This document shows, one piece after another, positions 8,069-17,019 of a DNA stretch of 64,000 bases (the stretch's first letter is position 1; every line of letters starts with the position of its first letter). The position numbers were made by a program, and so were the translations under genes. The notes below the pieces were generated by a model that was given only the letters and a program-made list of their open reading frames with translations, made no database searches and was not told the DNA's origin. The DNA comes from Flavobacteriaceae bacterium PS02337 (lineage in GTDB: Bacteria > Bacteroidota > Bacteroidia > Flavobacteriales > Flavobacteriaceae). The stretch spans positions 176,332 through 240,331 of the forward strand of contig JASCOE010000011.1 of assembly GCA_029959285.1 (NCBI GenBank), given 5' to 3'.

Positions 8069-8222
8069 TAGTATACGAAATTTTCGGGTAAATGAAGTCA
8101 TTTTATTATCAAATAACATAACATTAGCGATTCGCGTTAATCTTATTGTAAACTCTTCTTAAGACTTGAGTATCCTTTTAGTTCTTCGTAAATTAGAGGG
8201 AACAAATTTAAATTTTAAGAAT

Positions 8223-8975
8223 ATGTCACTTTTAGAAAACAAAGTAGCATTTGTATCTGGCGGCGGTTCAGGAATCGGACGCGCAGTTGCAGAAGCTTAC
8301 GCTCGAGAAGGAGCAAAAGTAGTAGTATCTGATATTAATGTAGAGCACGGTGAAGAAACCGTAAAAAATATAAAGGACAAAGGCGGAGAAGCTTTTTTTG
8401 TAAAAGGAGATTCGTCTAGTGCCGCTGATAATAAACACATGGTTGAGGTTACGGTTTCAAAATACGGTCGACTTGACATTGCATGCAACAACGCAGGAAT
8501 GGGCGGACCGGCAAAACCAACTGGCGAATACGAGCCCGCAGATTGGGATAGAGTTATTGCTCTTAATCTAAATGGTGTTTTTTATGCCTGTCGTTATCAA
8601 TTAGAACAAATGGAAAAAAATGGCGGTGGAAGCATTGTTAATATCGCTTCTATTCACGGACAAGTTGCCGCGCCACTTAGTCCAGCATATACGGCTTCTA
8701 AACATGCTGTTGTTGGTTTGACAAAAAATATAGCTGTTGAATATGCGCAGAAAAACATTCGTTGTAATGCAGTTGGACCTGGATATATTGAAACAGCACT
8801 TTTAAAAGATAATTTGAATAAAGATATGATGAATGCTGTTGCAGCGAAATCAGCTATGAATCGTTTAGGAACCGCAGAAGAAATTGCAGAATTGGTCGTT
8901 TTCTTAAATTCGGATAAATCATCATTTACAACAGGAAGTTATATTATAGCCGATGGTGGTTATACAGCAGTATAA
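8223..8975 (+). CDS. Short-chain dehydrogenase/reductase, glucose-1-dehydrogenase-like
   Basis: 250 residues from the ATG at 8223, typical of classical SDRs. The NAD(P) site is SGGGSGIGRA, CNNAG follows at ~86-90, and the catalytic set is Ser in NIASIHG, Tyr and Lys in AYTASKH. The C-terminal GPGYIETALL and SYIIADGGYTA fit the family. The substrate is unknown; many relatives are annotated as glucose or 3-oxoacyl reductases. A longer frame back to 8166 lacks family similarity. It stands alone, with a terminator just downstream. Confidence 0.9.
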   Translation: MSLLENKVAFVSGGGSGIGRAVAEAYAREGAKVVVSDINVEHGEETVKNIKDKGGEAFFVKGDSSSAADNKHMVEVTVSKYGRLDIACNNAGMGGPAKPTGEYEPADWDRVIALNLNGVFYACRYQLEQMEKNGGGSIVNIASIHGQVAAPLSPAYTASKHAVVGLTKNIAVEYAQKNIRCNAVGPGYIETALLKDNLNKDMMNAVAAKSAMNRLGTAEEIAELVVFLNSDKSSFTTGSYIIADGGYTAV

Positions 8976-9004
8976 TTTTTTAGACTACATAACAAAGTGA
9001 GAAG

Positions 9005-9033
9005 GCAGTAAGCGAAAGTTTACTGCTTTTTTT
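9005..9033 (+). terminator. Rho-independent terminator after the SDR gene
   Basis: Stem GCAGTAA (9005-9011) pairs with TTACTGC (9020-9026), followed by seven T (9027-9033). Confidence 0.8.
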
Positions 9034-9241
9034 ATGCTAAATTCCTTTGTTTGTAGGAAACATGGAGTTTTTTTGAGTGCTTTTGATATTATGTGGTTTT
9101 GAATAATGTTTGGTGTTTGAGCTTTTTGATTGTTTTTATTTTAGTATCTTTAATATAGTATTGTGCTTTATTGAATTATATTGATAAAACTGTAAGCATT
9201 AAGTTTAAGGTTTTATAATATTGGCTTAACTTTAAAGGCAA

Positions 9242-9249
9242 TAAATTTG
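9242..9249 (+). promoter_or_regulatory. Bacteroidota -7 promoter box (TAAATTTG)
   Basis: Exact TAnnTTTG, 28 bp before the ATG of the large secreted protein. A TTGG at 9221-9224 lies 17 bp upstream and may serve as the -33 element. Confidence 0.6.
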
Positions 9250-9277
9250 ACTTCTAAAAACTCTATTCTTCAACAGT

Positions 9278-12200
9278 ATGAAAAAACTCTACTTTTCACG
9301 CCAACTTTTGGCTTTTATATGTTTAATCGGTGGCTTTTCTGGAGATATTTTTGCTCAGACTATGCCAACTCCACAGACATTGCCCATTAATCAGAAGTTT
9401 GATGATTTAACTGCTGGTAAGACAGATTATCCAGCGGGATTTCAAGGGTACACTATGACAGGTTCGCCTTCTTCAGCTTTCAAAACAAATGCTGCTTTAA
9501 CAGATAAATCAATGGGATCTGGAACTGCTGCTATTGGAACAGGAAATATTTATAATTATGATCAAAAATTGGGTTTTTTGATTACTTCATCTTTAGATTT
9601 TACTGTTTGTTTGGCATTCTCAACTTCTCAGCAAACGAGTGTACAACTTCAATATGATGCTATGACTATTCGTAATCCATACGGAACTACCATAAGCGGA
9701 ACATATTCTGATCGTGTTAATGAGATGATTTTGCAATATCGTGTTGGTACAACTGGAGCTTTTACGTCAATAGCAGAAACACTATATTCAAATAATACTA
9801 CCTCTCAAATTAATGCAGATGCAGCACCACAAAATTCAAAAAGTATAAAAATCACTTTACCGGCAGAATGTGACAATCAGGGAGTTGTACAGGTTAGATG
9901 GGTTTCAAGACAAGTGTCTGGAGGTGGTTCAAGACCATCTTTTGCAATTGATAATATAAAAGTTGGTGGAGATACAACTGCTCCAATTAATGAAACGGGT
10001 TATCCAAAAGTTGCTGAGGTTTTATCAGATGGTTTCGACTTTATTAATAAAATAAATGAAACAGGTAAAACATATTTCATTTTAACTGCTTCTGGAAGCG
10101 CACAGCCAACTGCAGCACAAGTAAAAGCTGGTTTAGATGCAACTGGAGCTGCGGCTTTACAGTCAGGATCTTTAAATATTACTGACAAAGCTTTAGAATA
10201 TTCTAAAATCTTTACAGGCTTAACTTTAAATACTGCTTACATTGTTTATTCTGTGTCTGAAGATAGTTCTGAGAACCTTCAAGCTACGGTTAACAAATTA
10301 GATGTTACAACAGCAACTATTTTAATACCGTCTATAAGAACTACTAGTACAGCGCTTAACTTTGGAAGTGTAGAACAAAATCTAGATTCAGCTAGTTTAA
10401 ATTATCAAATTAAAGGAACAAATATTAATGCTCCTGTAACTGTAACTGCTCCGACTAATTACACAGTTTCAAAAGATAATACTACTTTCCAAACTACTAT
10501 AAGTTTTGATGCAGTAGATTTTGCTTCAAATGCAACGCCAACGGTTTATGTGCGTTTCAAACCAAGTGCTGCTGGTATTTTATCTGGAACAATAACACAT
10601 GAAACTACTGGAGCTGTAAGCAAAACGGTTTCAGTTTCAGGAATTGGAACTAATCCATACATTCAAAATTTTGATGATCCAAACGTACTTTCAAACAGCG
10701 GATGGACACAATTTAATGTTTCAGGGCCTTTAAATAAATGGACTTATACAAATGTTACACGAAATGTAAATTCTGGAGTAGGTGCTGTTTTAATGAATGG
10801 TTTTTCAGATACGAATGCACCAAGTAAAGATTGGTTGATTTCTCCAAAAATGCGTTTAGACAGTTTTGGACAATTTCCATTATTGTCTTTCTATTCTCGT
10901 AAATTTTATGCTGGACCATCTTTAAAATTAATGGTTTCTACCAATTATGATGGAGTAAGCGATCCAACTTTAGCAACTTGGACAGAAATTGATGGCAATT
11001 TCCCGACCGTTACAGGAAGTTATGTAAAATCTGAGTTCATCAATTTAGGAGCTTACAAAACAGATCATACTTATTTGGCTTGGGTTTATGAAACTACAGC
11101 TGGCGGAACAAATAATGCTTCAGAATGGTCTTTTGATGATTTTGCCATTACAAATGAATCAGGTTATGTATCTTCAAATCCAGTTTTAGATTTTGGAGAT
11201 GTGGCTCAAAATGCAGTTTCTGCAAGTCAGTCTTTTGCTTTTAAAGCAGATGGATATGGTAACTTAACGTTGACAGCTCCAGCTTCTTATCAATTATCAT
11301 TAGATAATGTTTCTTTTGCTTCAAGTATTGCAATTTCTTCTACTGTTGCAGCGGCAGGAACAACGCTTTATGCAAGATTTATTCCAACTACAAAAGAATT
11401 AAAAATTTTTGGAGCACTTACAGTTACAGGAACTTCATTAAACAAACAAATTGGTTCTCTTACTGGATCTTCTTTACCAAAAGCAGATACTTTTGATGTT
11501 GTTACTTATAATTTAGAATTCTTTGGTGCGCCAACTACGGCTTATGGTCCAGCTGATAAAACTATACAATTAGAAAACGTAGCCAAAGTAATGAATAAAT
11601 TAGACGCAGACGTTTATGTAGTTCAAGAGGTTTCTAGCGATGCTCAGATTGATAATTTAATTACAAAAATCAACGTAAACGGTAAAACGTTCGAAAAAAC
11701 AGTTTCAACTTCTTGGTCTTATTCTTGGGATCCAACTTCAGATCCAAGTTTTCCACCTCAAAAATTAGTTGTTCTTTATAATACAAAAACAACAACATTG
11801 AAGAAAACTCGTGTAATGTTTAAAGAGTTTTACGATGAATTGCGTGCTGGTACAAAAACGCTGGCTAATTATCCTGGAGGAACAAACAGCAGTTTCTTCT
11901 CATCTGGACGTTTGCCTTACATGGTAACTTTAGAAACAAATCTTAATGGAGTTAAAAATGAAATTAAGTTAATTGACCTTCACGCACGTGCAAACAGCGG
12001 AACAGATATTTCTCGTTACAATATGCGTAAATACGATACACAAGTTCTTAAAGACAGTTTAGATGCACATTATGCAAACTCAAATATTATTCTTTTAGGA
12101 GATTATAATGATGATGTAAAAGCGTCTGTAATTGCTGGACAACCATCTTCTTATGAAGCTTTTGTAAATGATACTAATAATTATAAAGCGCTTACTTTAG

Positions 12201-12688
12201 AGATTAGCCAAGCGGGTGCTTATAGTTTCTTAAGCTCAGGCGGATTCTTAGATCATATTACAATTTCTAATGAACTGTTAGACGATTATATTGCAAATTC
12301 TACAGCGGTTTACGATCCACGTAATGATATTGCTAGTTACACCACTACAACTTCAGATCACGGACCAGTAATTGCTCGTTTTGACTTGAAACAAGATGTA
12401 TTGGCAACTCCAGATTTTGGATCTAATAAAAAATATTTAGTTCGTGCGTATCCAAATCCGGCAACAGATGTTGTTAATTTTGATTTGCAAACAACGCAAG
12501 GAAGAGATTTAAAAATCAAACTTTATGATATCAACGGACATGTAATTGGAAATCCGATTAACGTAAAAAGCGAATCTGAAATCAGTACAGCAGTTATGTC
12601 TGTTCACAATCTAGTTTCTGGATTCTATATTTACACGGTTACAGAAAATAATAAAGTTATTTTTAAAGATAAGATTATCAAAAAATAA
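9278..12688 (+). CDS. Secreted multidomain endonuclease/exonuclease/phosphatase-family protein with type IX sorting domain
   Basis: 1136 residues. The signal peptide ends near FAQ (residue ~27). Two jelly-roll-like, choice-of-anchor-type regions follow (~28-235 and ~455-640), separated by repeats of an Ig-like/ASH character (SIRTTSTALNFGSVEQN; a second copy NPVLDFGDVAQN near 650). Residues ~745-1060 are an EEP nuclease-fold domain: VVTYNLEFFG, VYVVQEVSS (metal Glu), LIDLHARANSG, LLGDYNDD and a TSDHGPVIARF end motif. The last ~80 residues (RAYPNPATDVVNFDL to KIIKK) are a type A type IX secretion tail. It is probably an extracellular or surface DNase or phosphoesterase. It has its own promoter and terminator. 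Confidence 0.88.
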   Translation: MKKLYFSRQLLAFICLIGGFSGDIFAQTMPTPQTLPINQKFDDLTAGKTDYPAGFQGYTMTGSPSSAFKTNAALTDKSMGSGTAAIGTGNIYNYDQKLGFLITSSLDFTVCLAFSTSQQTSVQLQYDAMTIRNPYGTTISGTYSDRVNEMILQYRVGTTGAFTSIAETLYSNNTTSQINADAAPQNSKSIKITLPAECDNQGVVQVRWVSRQVSGGGSRPSFAIDNIKVGGDTTAPINETGYPKVAEVLSDGFDFINKINETGKTYFILTASGSAQPTAAQVKAGLDATGAAALQSGSLNITDKALEYSKIFTGLTLNTAYIVYSVSEDSSENLQATVNKLDVTTATILIPSIRTTSTALNFGSVEQNLDSASLNYQIKGTNINAPVTVTAPTNYTVSKDNTTFQTTISFDAVDFASNATPTVYVRFKPSAAGILSGTITHETTGAVSKTVSVSGIGTNPYIQNFDDPNVLSNSGWTQFNVSGPLNKWTYTNVTRNVNSGVGAVLMNGFSDTNAPSKDWLISPKMRLDSFGQFPLLSFYSRKFYAGPSLKLMVSTNYDGVSDPTLATWTEIDGNFPTVTGSYVKSEFINLGAYKTDHTYLAWVYETTAGGTNNASEWSFDDFAITNESGYVSSNPVLDFGDVAQNAVSASQSFAFKADGYGNLTLTAPASYQLSLDNVSFASSIAISSTVAAAGTTLYARFIPTTKELKIFGALTVTGTSLNKQIGSLTGSSLPKADTFDVVTYNLEFFGAPTTAYGPADKTIQLENVAKVMNKLDADVYVVQEVSSDAQIDNLITKINVNGKTFEKTVSTSWSYSWDPTSDPSFPPQKLVVLYNTKTTTLKKTRVMFKEFYDELRAGTKTLANYPGGTNSSFFSSGRLPYMVTLETNLNGVKNEIKLIDLHARANSGTDISRYNMRKYDTQVLKDSLDAHYANSNIILLGDYNDDVKASVIAGQPSSYEAFVNDTNNYKALTLEISQAGAYSFLSSGGFLDHITISNELLDDYIANSTAVYDPRNDIASYTTTTSDHGPVIARFDLKQDVLATPDFGSNKKYLVRAYPNPATDVVNFDLQTTQGRDLKIKLYDINGHVIGNPINVKSESEISTAVMSVHNLVSGFYIYTVTENNKVIFKDKIIKK

Positions 12689-12711
12689 TCAATCTTAAAC
12701 ATAAAAAGAAA

Positions 12712-12739
12712 GGCAGTCATTTTAAAGACTGCCTTTTTT
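12712..12739. terminator. Bidirectional terminator
   Basis: GGCAGTC (12712-12718) pairs with GACTGCC (12727-12733), with T-rich runs on both sides. It serves the secreted nuclease (+) and the convergent mepB (-), whose stop overlaps the T run. Confidence 0.85.
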
Positions 12740-13266
12740 TATACAAATATATTTTTTAGCTGATCGAAATCAATTTGATTTTTTGAGAAATGAAAGAAAT
12801 AATCCAATTGCCATTTTTGCGTTTTTTGAGCTTGTTTACTTGTAGTTTCGTCCCAAGGCGGGTAAACGCGTGTTGCTCTAATTCCTTCTTTGTTTTCAGT
12901 AGAAAAAATACCTTTTTCGAGTAAAGTTTTTTTAGGAAAAATAAATTGTCCCCAATTCTCTTCTTTTCGAACACTTACCATTACAAAATCTATAGCGTCA
13001 GAAAAATCAAAAGGCTCAATAATTCCAGTTTTATCCCGTTTCCATAACGTTACAAATTGTCCCGTTTTGGTCGGCGTTATTTTGGCTTCACGATAGCAAA
13101 TATTTTTATGGTTTAAAGAAAAACGAAAAGCACTGTATTCGTCACTTTCATTTTCTTTTTGAAGATCATTTAACTCAAAACCCATTTTATCAAAAGCTAT
13201 TTCTTTAGCATTTAATAAATCATCCGGCATTAATTTCATATCAATTGTAGAAGCTGTAAAATTCAT
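12739..13266 (-). CDS. MepB family protein
   Basis: 175 residues. The central stretch YSAFRFSLNHKNICYREAKI, TKTGQFVTLWKRD and DFVMVSVRKEENWGQFIFPK matches the MepB family, named from the staphylococcal mepRAB locus. The C-terminus AQKTQKWQLDYFFHF is also typical. The biochemical function of MepB proteins is not established. There is no MATE pump (MepA) or MarR gene next to it here, so the original mep context is absent. Length is normal. Confidence 0.82.
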   Translation of the reverse strand: MNFTASTIDMKLMPDDLLNAKEIAFDKMGFELNDLQKENESDEYSAFRFSLNHKNICYREAKITPTKTGQFVTLWKRDKTGIIEPFDFSDAIDFVMVSVRKEENWGQFIFPKKTLLEKGIFSTENKEGIRATRVYPPWDETTSKQAQKTQKWQLDYFFHFSKNQIDFDQLKNIFV

Positions 13267-13311
13267 AAAAAAAGGAATTGTTTTTTTTCTGAAAATTACT
13301 ACAAATAAAGA

Positions 13312-14952
13312 TTAGAAAGAAACATTCAAACCAAAATTTAATCCCCACTGAAACTGATTGAAAGACTGGCTGTTCAACGGATTTATATAATAATTTACAG
13401 CAGGTTCTACAAAAACATTTGTTTTTTTATAAACGCGATATTGCACCGTACTACTCAAAGTCGAACCGTAAACGTAATCATTTGCAGCCGTATTTTGCCC
13501 GATCGAATGTCCGTCCAAAGCAACATTATTCGAAATCAATTTTCCAACAAAACCTCCAGTATTTAAATTAATGCTTGCTTTGTTTTTATTAAAAAGCGAA
13601 TAAGAAACTTCAAGAGGCATTTCGATATATCTTAAACTTTGGTCTAATTTTCCGCTTTGAATATTATTATCACCTTTTAAGGCTTCTTTTGTAGTATTCG
13701 ATATTAAGATATAATCTGAACTAGCAGCTGGCGCATTATTATATTCTGCGGCATTGGCTCCAGGTATAAACAAAGCATTGTTTTTGGCACTTACATAAGA
13801 AACATTTGCAACACTTTGACCTAATTCATTAAATTTAAGACCCGAACTTACAGCCCATTTATTGCTAATATTGTATTTGGTTTTAACTCCGTAAGAATTA
13901 GATTGTTTAGAATCGTTTACATTGCCTAAAGTCTTATCGTTTTTGGTGTTTTCAGAATTTGCAAGACCTGCAAAAACTGCAACGGCCCATCTTTCTTTTA
14001 AATCAATTTTCTTATCCTTTTTATCTTTCTTGTCTTTTTTCTCATCCAAAGGCAAAATTCCTTTTTCTAAGTTTTGAAGTTCGGCAAGCTGTACAGAATC
14101 TTGTTTGGTTAAAGCTGAACCAAATTTTGAATTATCTTTTACAATATTGTTTTCCGATTTTTCAGAAGCATTATTTTGATTTTTCGAATTATTCAGATTC
14201 TGTTTAGAAACATTCGAGTTTACAACCGCGCTTTCAGTATTAAATGCAAAGTTTTTATTGTTTTTTGGAACAAATTTTTCTTCGAAAATAGAATTAGAAA
14301 GTTGTTTTTGTGCTGTCGAATTAAATTTATTTGGTTTCCCAAAAGCAATTCTTTCCTCAGAAATTCCTTTGTTAGCCGTTTTTTTATTGTTTCCTAATGA
14401 AGATTTAGTTGAAGCTTTCGCGCTAGATTTTTCTTCAGAAGCAATTAAACTTTGATTTCCAATATTTTGATTTGGAGCATTTCTATTGATTTGCTCTTCG
14501 TATTTAGAATTGCTTTTATTTTTATTCGATTTATTTTTTGAATCTGAATTTGCAATAGCACTTTCTTGATTTTGATTCGGCTGATTTTTCAGTAATGAAT
14601 TTTTTGTCGAAACAGCATTATTGGTTGTGTCTAAAGTTTTCTCTTCGTTTTCTTTAGCAGAATTATTTTTGTTTTGATTTTTATTATTTGAATTATTTTC
14701 AAGAACTACGCTATTGTTGTCAAAACCGCCATTGTTTAAGTTTTTATTTTGAGGCGAACCGGTAAAATATAAAATTGAAGGCAGAAGCAGCCCCAATAAT
14801 AAGCATGCAGCAGCCGACCACCAAAGAATCACTCGTTTCTTCTTTTTAGGTTTGTTTAGTTTTTCTTCAATTTGCCCCCATAATTCTGGCGGCGGAACAC
14901 TTGAAAAGTCTTCCATTGATGAAAAAATATCTTCTATTTTTTGCTTCTTCAT
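13312..14952 (-). CDS. Inner-membrane-anchored protein with long linker and C-terminal beta-barrel domain; likely regulator of the adjacent sigma factor
   Basis: 546 residues. Residues 1-40 are a charged cytosolic segment (IEDIFSSMEDFSSVPPPELWGQIEEKL) like those of Bacteroidota anti-sigma-type proteins, followed by one membrane helix (~41-65, WWSAAACLLLGLLLPSILYF). Residues ~66-300 are a low-complexity linker rich in Asn, Lys and Ser, ending in a DKKDKKDKK run. Residues ~320-546 look like a porin-type beta-barrel domain (alternating strands, terminal Phe in LNVSF). The start overlaps the sigma gene stop by 4 bp (ATGA), so translation is coupled. The regulator role is inferred from this pairing. 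The double-membrane topology is discussed in the findings. Confidence 0.72.
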   Translation of the reverse strand: MKKQKIEDIFSSMEDFSSVPPPELWGQIEEKLNKPKKKKRVILWWSAAACLLLGLLLPSILYFTGSPQNKNLNNGGFDNNSVVLENNSNNKNQNKNNSAKENEEKTLDTTNNAVSTKNSLLKNQPNQNQESAIANSDSKNKSNKNKSNSKYEEQINRNAPNQNIGNQSLIASEEKSSAKASTKSSLGNNKKTANKGISEERIAFGKPNKFNSTAQKQLSNSIFEEKFVPKNNKNFAFNTESAVVNSNVSKQNLNNSKNQNNASEKSENNIVKDNSKFGSALTKQDSVQLAELQNLEKGILPLDEKKDKKDKKDKKIDLKERWAVAVFAGLANSENTKNDKTLGNVNDSKQSNSYGVKTKYNISNKWAVSSGLKFNELGQSVANVSYVSAKNNALFIPGANAAEYNNAPAASSDYILISNTTKEALKGDNNIQSGKLDQSLRYIEMPLEVSYSLFNKNKASINLNTGGFVGKLISNNVALDGHSIGQNTAANDYVYGSTLSSTVQYRVYKKTNVFVEPAVNYYINPLNSQSFNQFQWGLNFGLNVSF

Positions 14953-15500
14953 GCTGTCTTAAAATTTTTGATACTCAAAATTCGCTTTTGTAAAATGTGT
15001 TTGGCGCGGTTTAAATTTGATTTTGATGTTCCTTCGGATATTTTTAATAATTCGGCTATTTCTTTGTGTTTCATCTTTTCAAAAACATACAAGTTAAAAA
15101 CCGTCCGATATTGATCTGGTAAATCCCGAATGTATTCTAACAGTTTTTCCTGTTCCATCGGAATAGCCTCTAATTCTTCTTCTTCAACAAAATCGGTATC
15201 AGGATCAAAAACATCCAAAAAGAAACTTTCTTTTTTCTTTTTATTTAAAGTTTCGATCAGCTTATTGATAAAAATCCGTTTCATCCATCCTTCAAAACTT
15301 CCTTCAAATTTGTATTGGCTTATTTTCTGAAAAACAATCACAAAAGCTTCCTGAAAAACGTCTTTAGCGTCGTCTTCGTTTTTCATATATTTCAAACAAA
15401 TTCCATACAAAACAGGAGAGAACAACTGATATATTTTCAGTTGTCCCTCTCGGTCATTTTTCATGCACAGTTTGATATATTTTTCTACGTCGTCTTTCAA
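14949..15500 (-). CDS. ECF-type RNA polymerase sigma-70 factor
   Basis: 183 residues. Region 2 contains MKNEDDAKDVFQEAFVIVFQ and FEGWMKRIFINKLIE. Region 4 contains LPDQYRTVFNLYVFEKMKHK and EIAELLKISEGTSKSNLNRAK, a helix-turn-helix. An acidic stretch of ~25 residues links them. It directs transcription of an unknown regulon, probably an envelope response given its partner at 13312-14952. The start is TTG at 15498-15500: no in-frame ATG fits, and a -7 box lies 24 bp upstream. Confidence 0.92.
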   Translation of the reverse strand: MKDDVEKYIKLCMKNDREGQLKIYQLFSPVLYGICLKYMKNEDDAKDVFQEAFVIVFQKISQYKFEGSFEGWMKRIFINKLIETLNKKKKESFFLDVFDPDTDFVEEEELEAIPMEQEKLLEYIRDLPDQYRTVFNLYVFEKMKHKEIAELLKISEGTSKSNLNRAKHILQKRILSIKNFKTA

Positions 15501-15523
15501 AAAAGTGGTATTGTTTGGTTTTG

Positions 15524-15531
15524 CAAAAATA
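15524..15531 (-). promoter_or_regulatory. -7 promoter box (TATTTTTG) of the sigma factor operon
   Basis: Minus-strand TAnnTTTG match. A TTTG at 15547-15550 lies 15 bp upstream, slightly short for the -33 spacing. It supports the start chosen for the sigma gene. Confidence 0.55.
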
Positions 15532-15551
15532 GTTCTAAAAAGCTTACAAAA

Positions 15552-15950
15552 CTATCTTTTAAAAATAGTTCGAGCACCATCTTGATCGTTTGCTACAATC
15601 GTTAGGTTTTGATTGTCAAGGTTTTCAATCACGTAAGTTTTGCCTTCAAACGAAATCAAATCATGTTCTGTTTTGTCTGAAATTGCAATTCCTTTTCCTA
15701 CTTGATAAACACTATTTCGTATTTCTACATTGTTTTTATAAGTGATAACTCTTCCTTCTGGAGTAAAGACAATTTTTTTACTAAAACCAATAGTTTTTGG
15801 AGTTGCAATGTATGGATTTACATTTCCGCCAACAGATTTTTCCCAAGTCCATGTATTGATAATAGAACCAGATTCTACTTTAGAAGCATCTAAAGAATAT
15901 ACTGTTGTAAAAAGAAAACAAACAATAAAAGCGATATAAAGTTTTTTCAT
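15552..15950 (-). CDS. Secreted lipocalin-like small protein, unknown function
   Basis: 132 residues with an N-terminal signal peptide (MKKLYIAFIVCFLFTTVYS). The mature part is beta-rich (NTWTWEKSVGG, KIVFTPEGRVITYKNN, KTYVIENLDNQNLTIVANDQ), the pattern of Bacteroidota lipocalin-like proteins of about this size. There is no lipobox Cys. The ligand is unknown. It lies 7 bp downstream of the PrcB-like lipoprotein gene on the same strand, so the two probably form an operon. Confidence 0.65.
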   Translation of the reverse strand: MKKLYIAFIVCFLFTTVYSLDASKVESGSIINTWTWEKSVGGNVNPYIATPKTIGFSKKIVFTPEGRVITYKNNVEIRNSVYQVGKGIAISDKTEHDLISFEGKTYVIENLDNQNLTIVANDQDGARTIFKR

Positions 15951-15957
15951 AATCTAA

Positions 15958-16833
15958 TTATTTTAATGTTGTAATTTTATCCTTAATCAATTTTTTGAAA
16001 GCTTTTATAGCTGTGCTTTGATCATCTGTGTCATTATTATCAATGTAAACTCTTGTAATAACAGAAGCTTGATTCAATTCAAAATAAACACCGCCTTGAT
16101 CTGCTGCATCTGGAGTTCCGTATGTTTTAGTTTGTCCTTTAAGAGCTAAAATTTCTGCTGGAACATCTTTTAATAATAAAGTGTATTCTCCTTTTTTTAT
16201 AGTTGGGGTATATTTATATTGACTAAAATCGTATTTACCTGATTCAACATTTAAGAATTTTAAAGTATTATAATCATTGATTTGGTAGAATTTCTGGCAA
16301 TCTGCACCAGTACAATTTTTAGCATAACTTCCGATTACCATATTATCTGGACTTTCATTATTTTTAATGAAAATAAACCCTTTTGACGTTTTTGGAATCA
16401 AAACCACATCAAACGGACTCGTCGGAGTTTGTGTTACAACCTCGTTTGCCGAAGGTGTTTTTTCGTAGTAATTCACGATAATTTCGCAATTGTTTTCTAC
16501 AATAGAAGTAATTTTTAAGGCATAACCTGTTGTTGGTCTTGTTCCTGCAAAAACACCAACTAAATATTGTTTCGTAAAATCGATATTTGGATCACTTGCA
16601 ACAGAACAGCTGTTTGCATGCTTTGTAAATAACTCATCCATTTTTGTCTGAGAAGCAACAACAGTAACAGCGGCTGCAGGAGGAGGCGTTTTTACACTAT
16701 AATTACATAAGAAAGGAAATCCGGTAAAATCTACAGCTGTATTAACACCACAATCTGTATATTGTGTATCATCGCCCAGCGAACAAGCGCTAATTCCAAA
16801 GGCTACAAATAAGCCAAGCATTAATTTTTTCAT
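15958..16833 (-). CDS. Lipoprotein with PrcB C-terminal-like domain
   Basis: 291 residues. The lipobox is ISAC (Cys ~17). Residues ~65-150 (QYLVGVFAGTRPTTGYALKI, VNYYEKTP, PFDVVLIPK) match the PrcB_C domain, first described in a subunit that stabilises the treponemal dentilisin protease. The remaining ~140 residues, including a TGADCQKFYQIND segment, are not recognised and resemble small Bacteroidota lipoprotein domains. It is likely on the periplasmic or outer face. It is co-directional with the lipocalin-like gene that follows. The domain call is moderately sure; the function is unknown. Confidence 0.7.
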   Translation of the reverse strand: MKKLMLGLFVAFGISACSLGDDTQYTDCGVNTAVDFTGFPFLCNYSVKTPPPAAAVTVVASQTKMDELFTKHANSCSVASDPNIDFTKQYLVGVFAGTRPTTGYALKITSIVENNCEIIVNYYEKTPSANEVVTQTPTSPFDVVLIPKTSKGFIFIKNNESPDNMVIGSYAKNCTGADCQKFYQINDYNTLKFLNVESGKYDFSQYKYTPTIKKGEYTLLLKDVPAEILALKGQTKTYGTPDAADQGGVYFELNQASVITRVYIDNNDTDDQSTAIKAFKKLIKDKITTLK

Positions 16834-17019
16834 GAATATTTTGTAATAGGTTATATCTTGTAGATTGAGGTTTTTAAAAAAGGTTGCGTGGCGGTTTAAA
16901 ATTTTTTAGAAAAATAAAATGTTGATTTAGTTTGGATTAATTCTTAATTCGTGAAATTTCGATTTTAAAAACTAAGTACTACGTATTATTGCGTATTTTT
17001 ACGTAAAATAAACTTACTT

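Larger units (their letters stand above)
8976..9277. other. Intergenic region (about 300 bp): terminator and promoter only
   Basis: Contains the terminator at 9005-9033 and a promoter box at 9242-9249. The AT-rich stretch between them has no supportable open frame or RNA fold. A TATCTTTA sequence near 9145 could be another weak -7 box. Confidence 0.6.
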
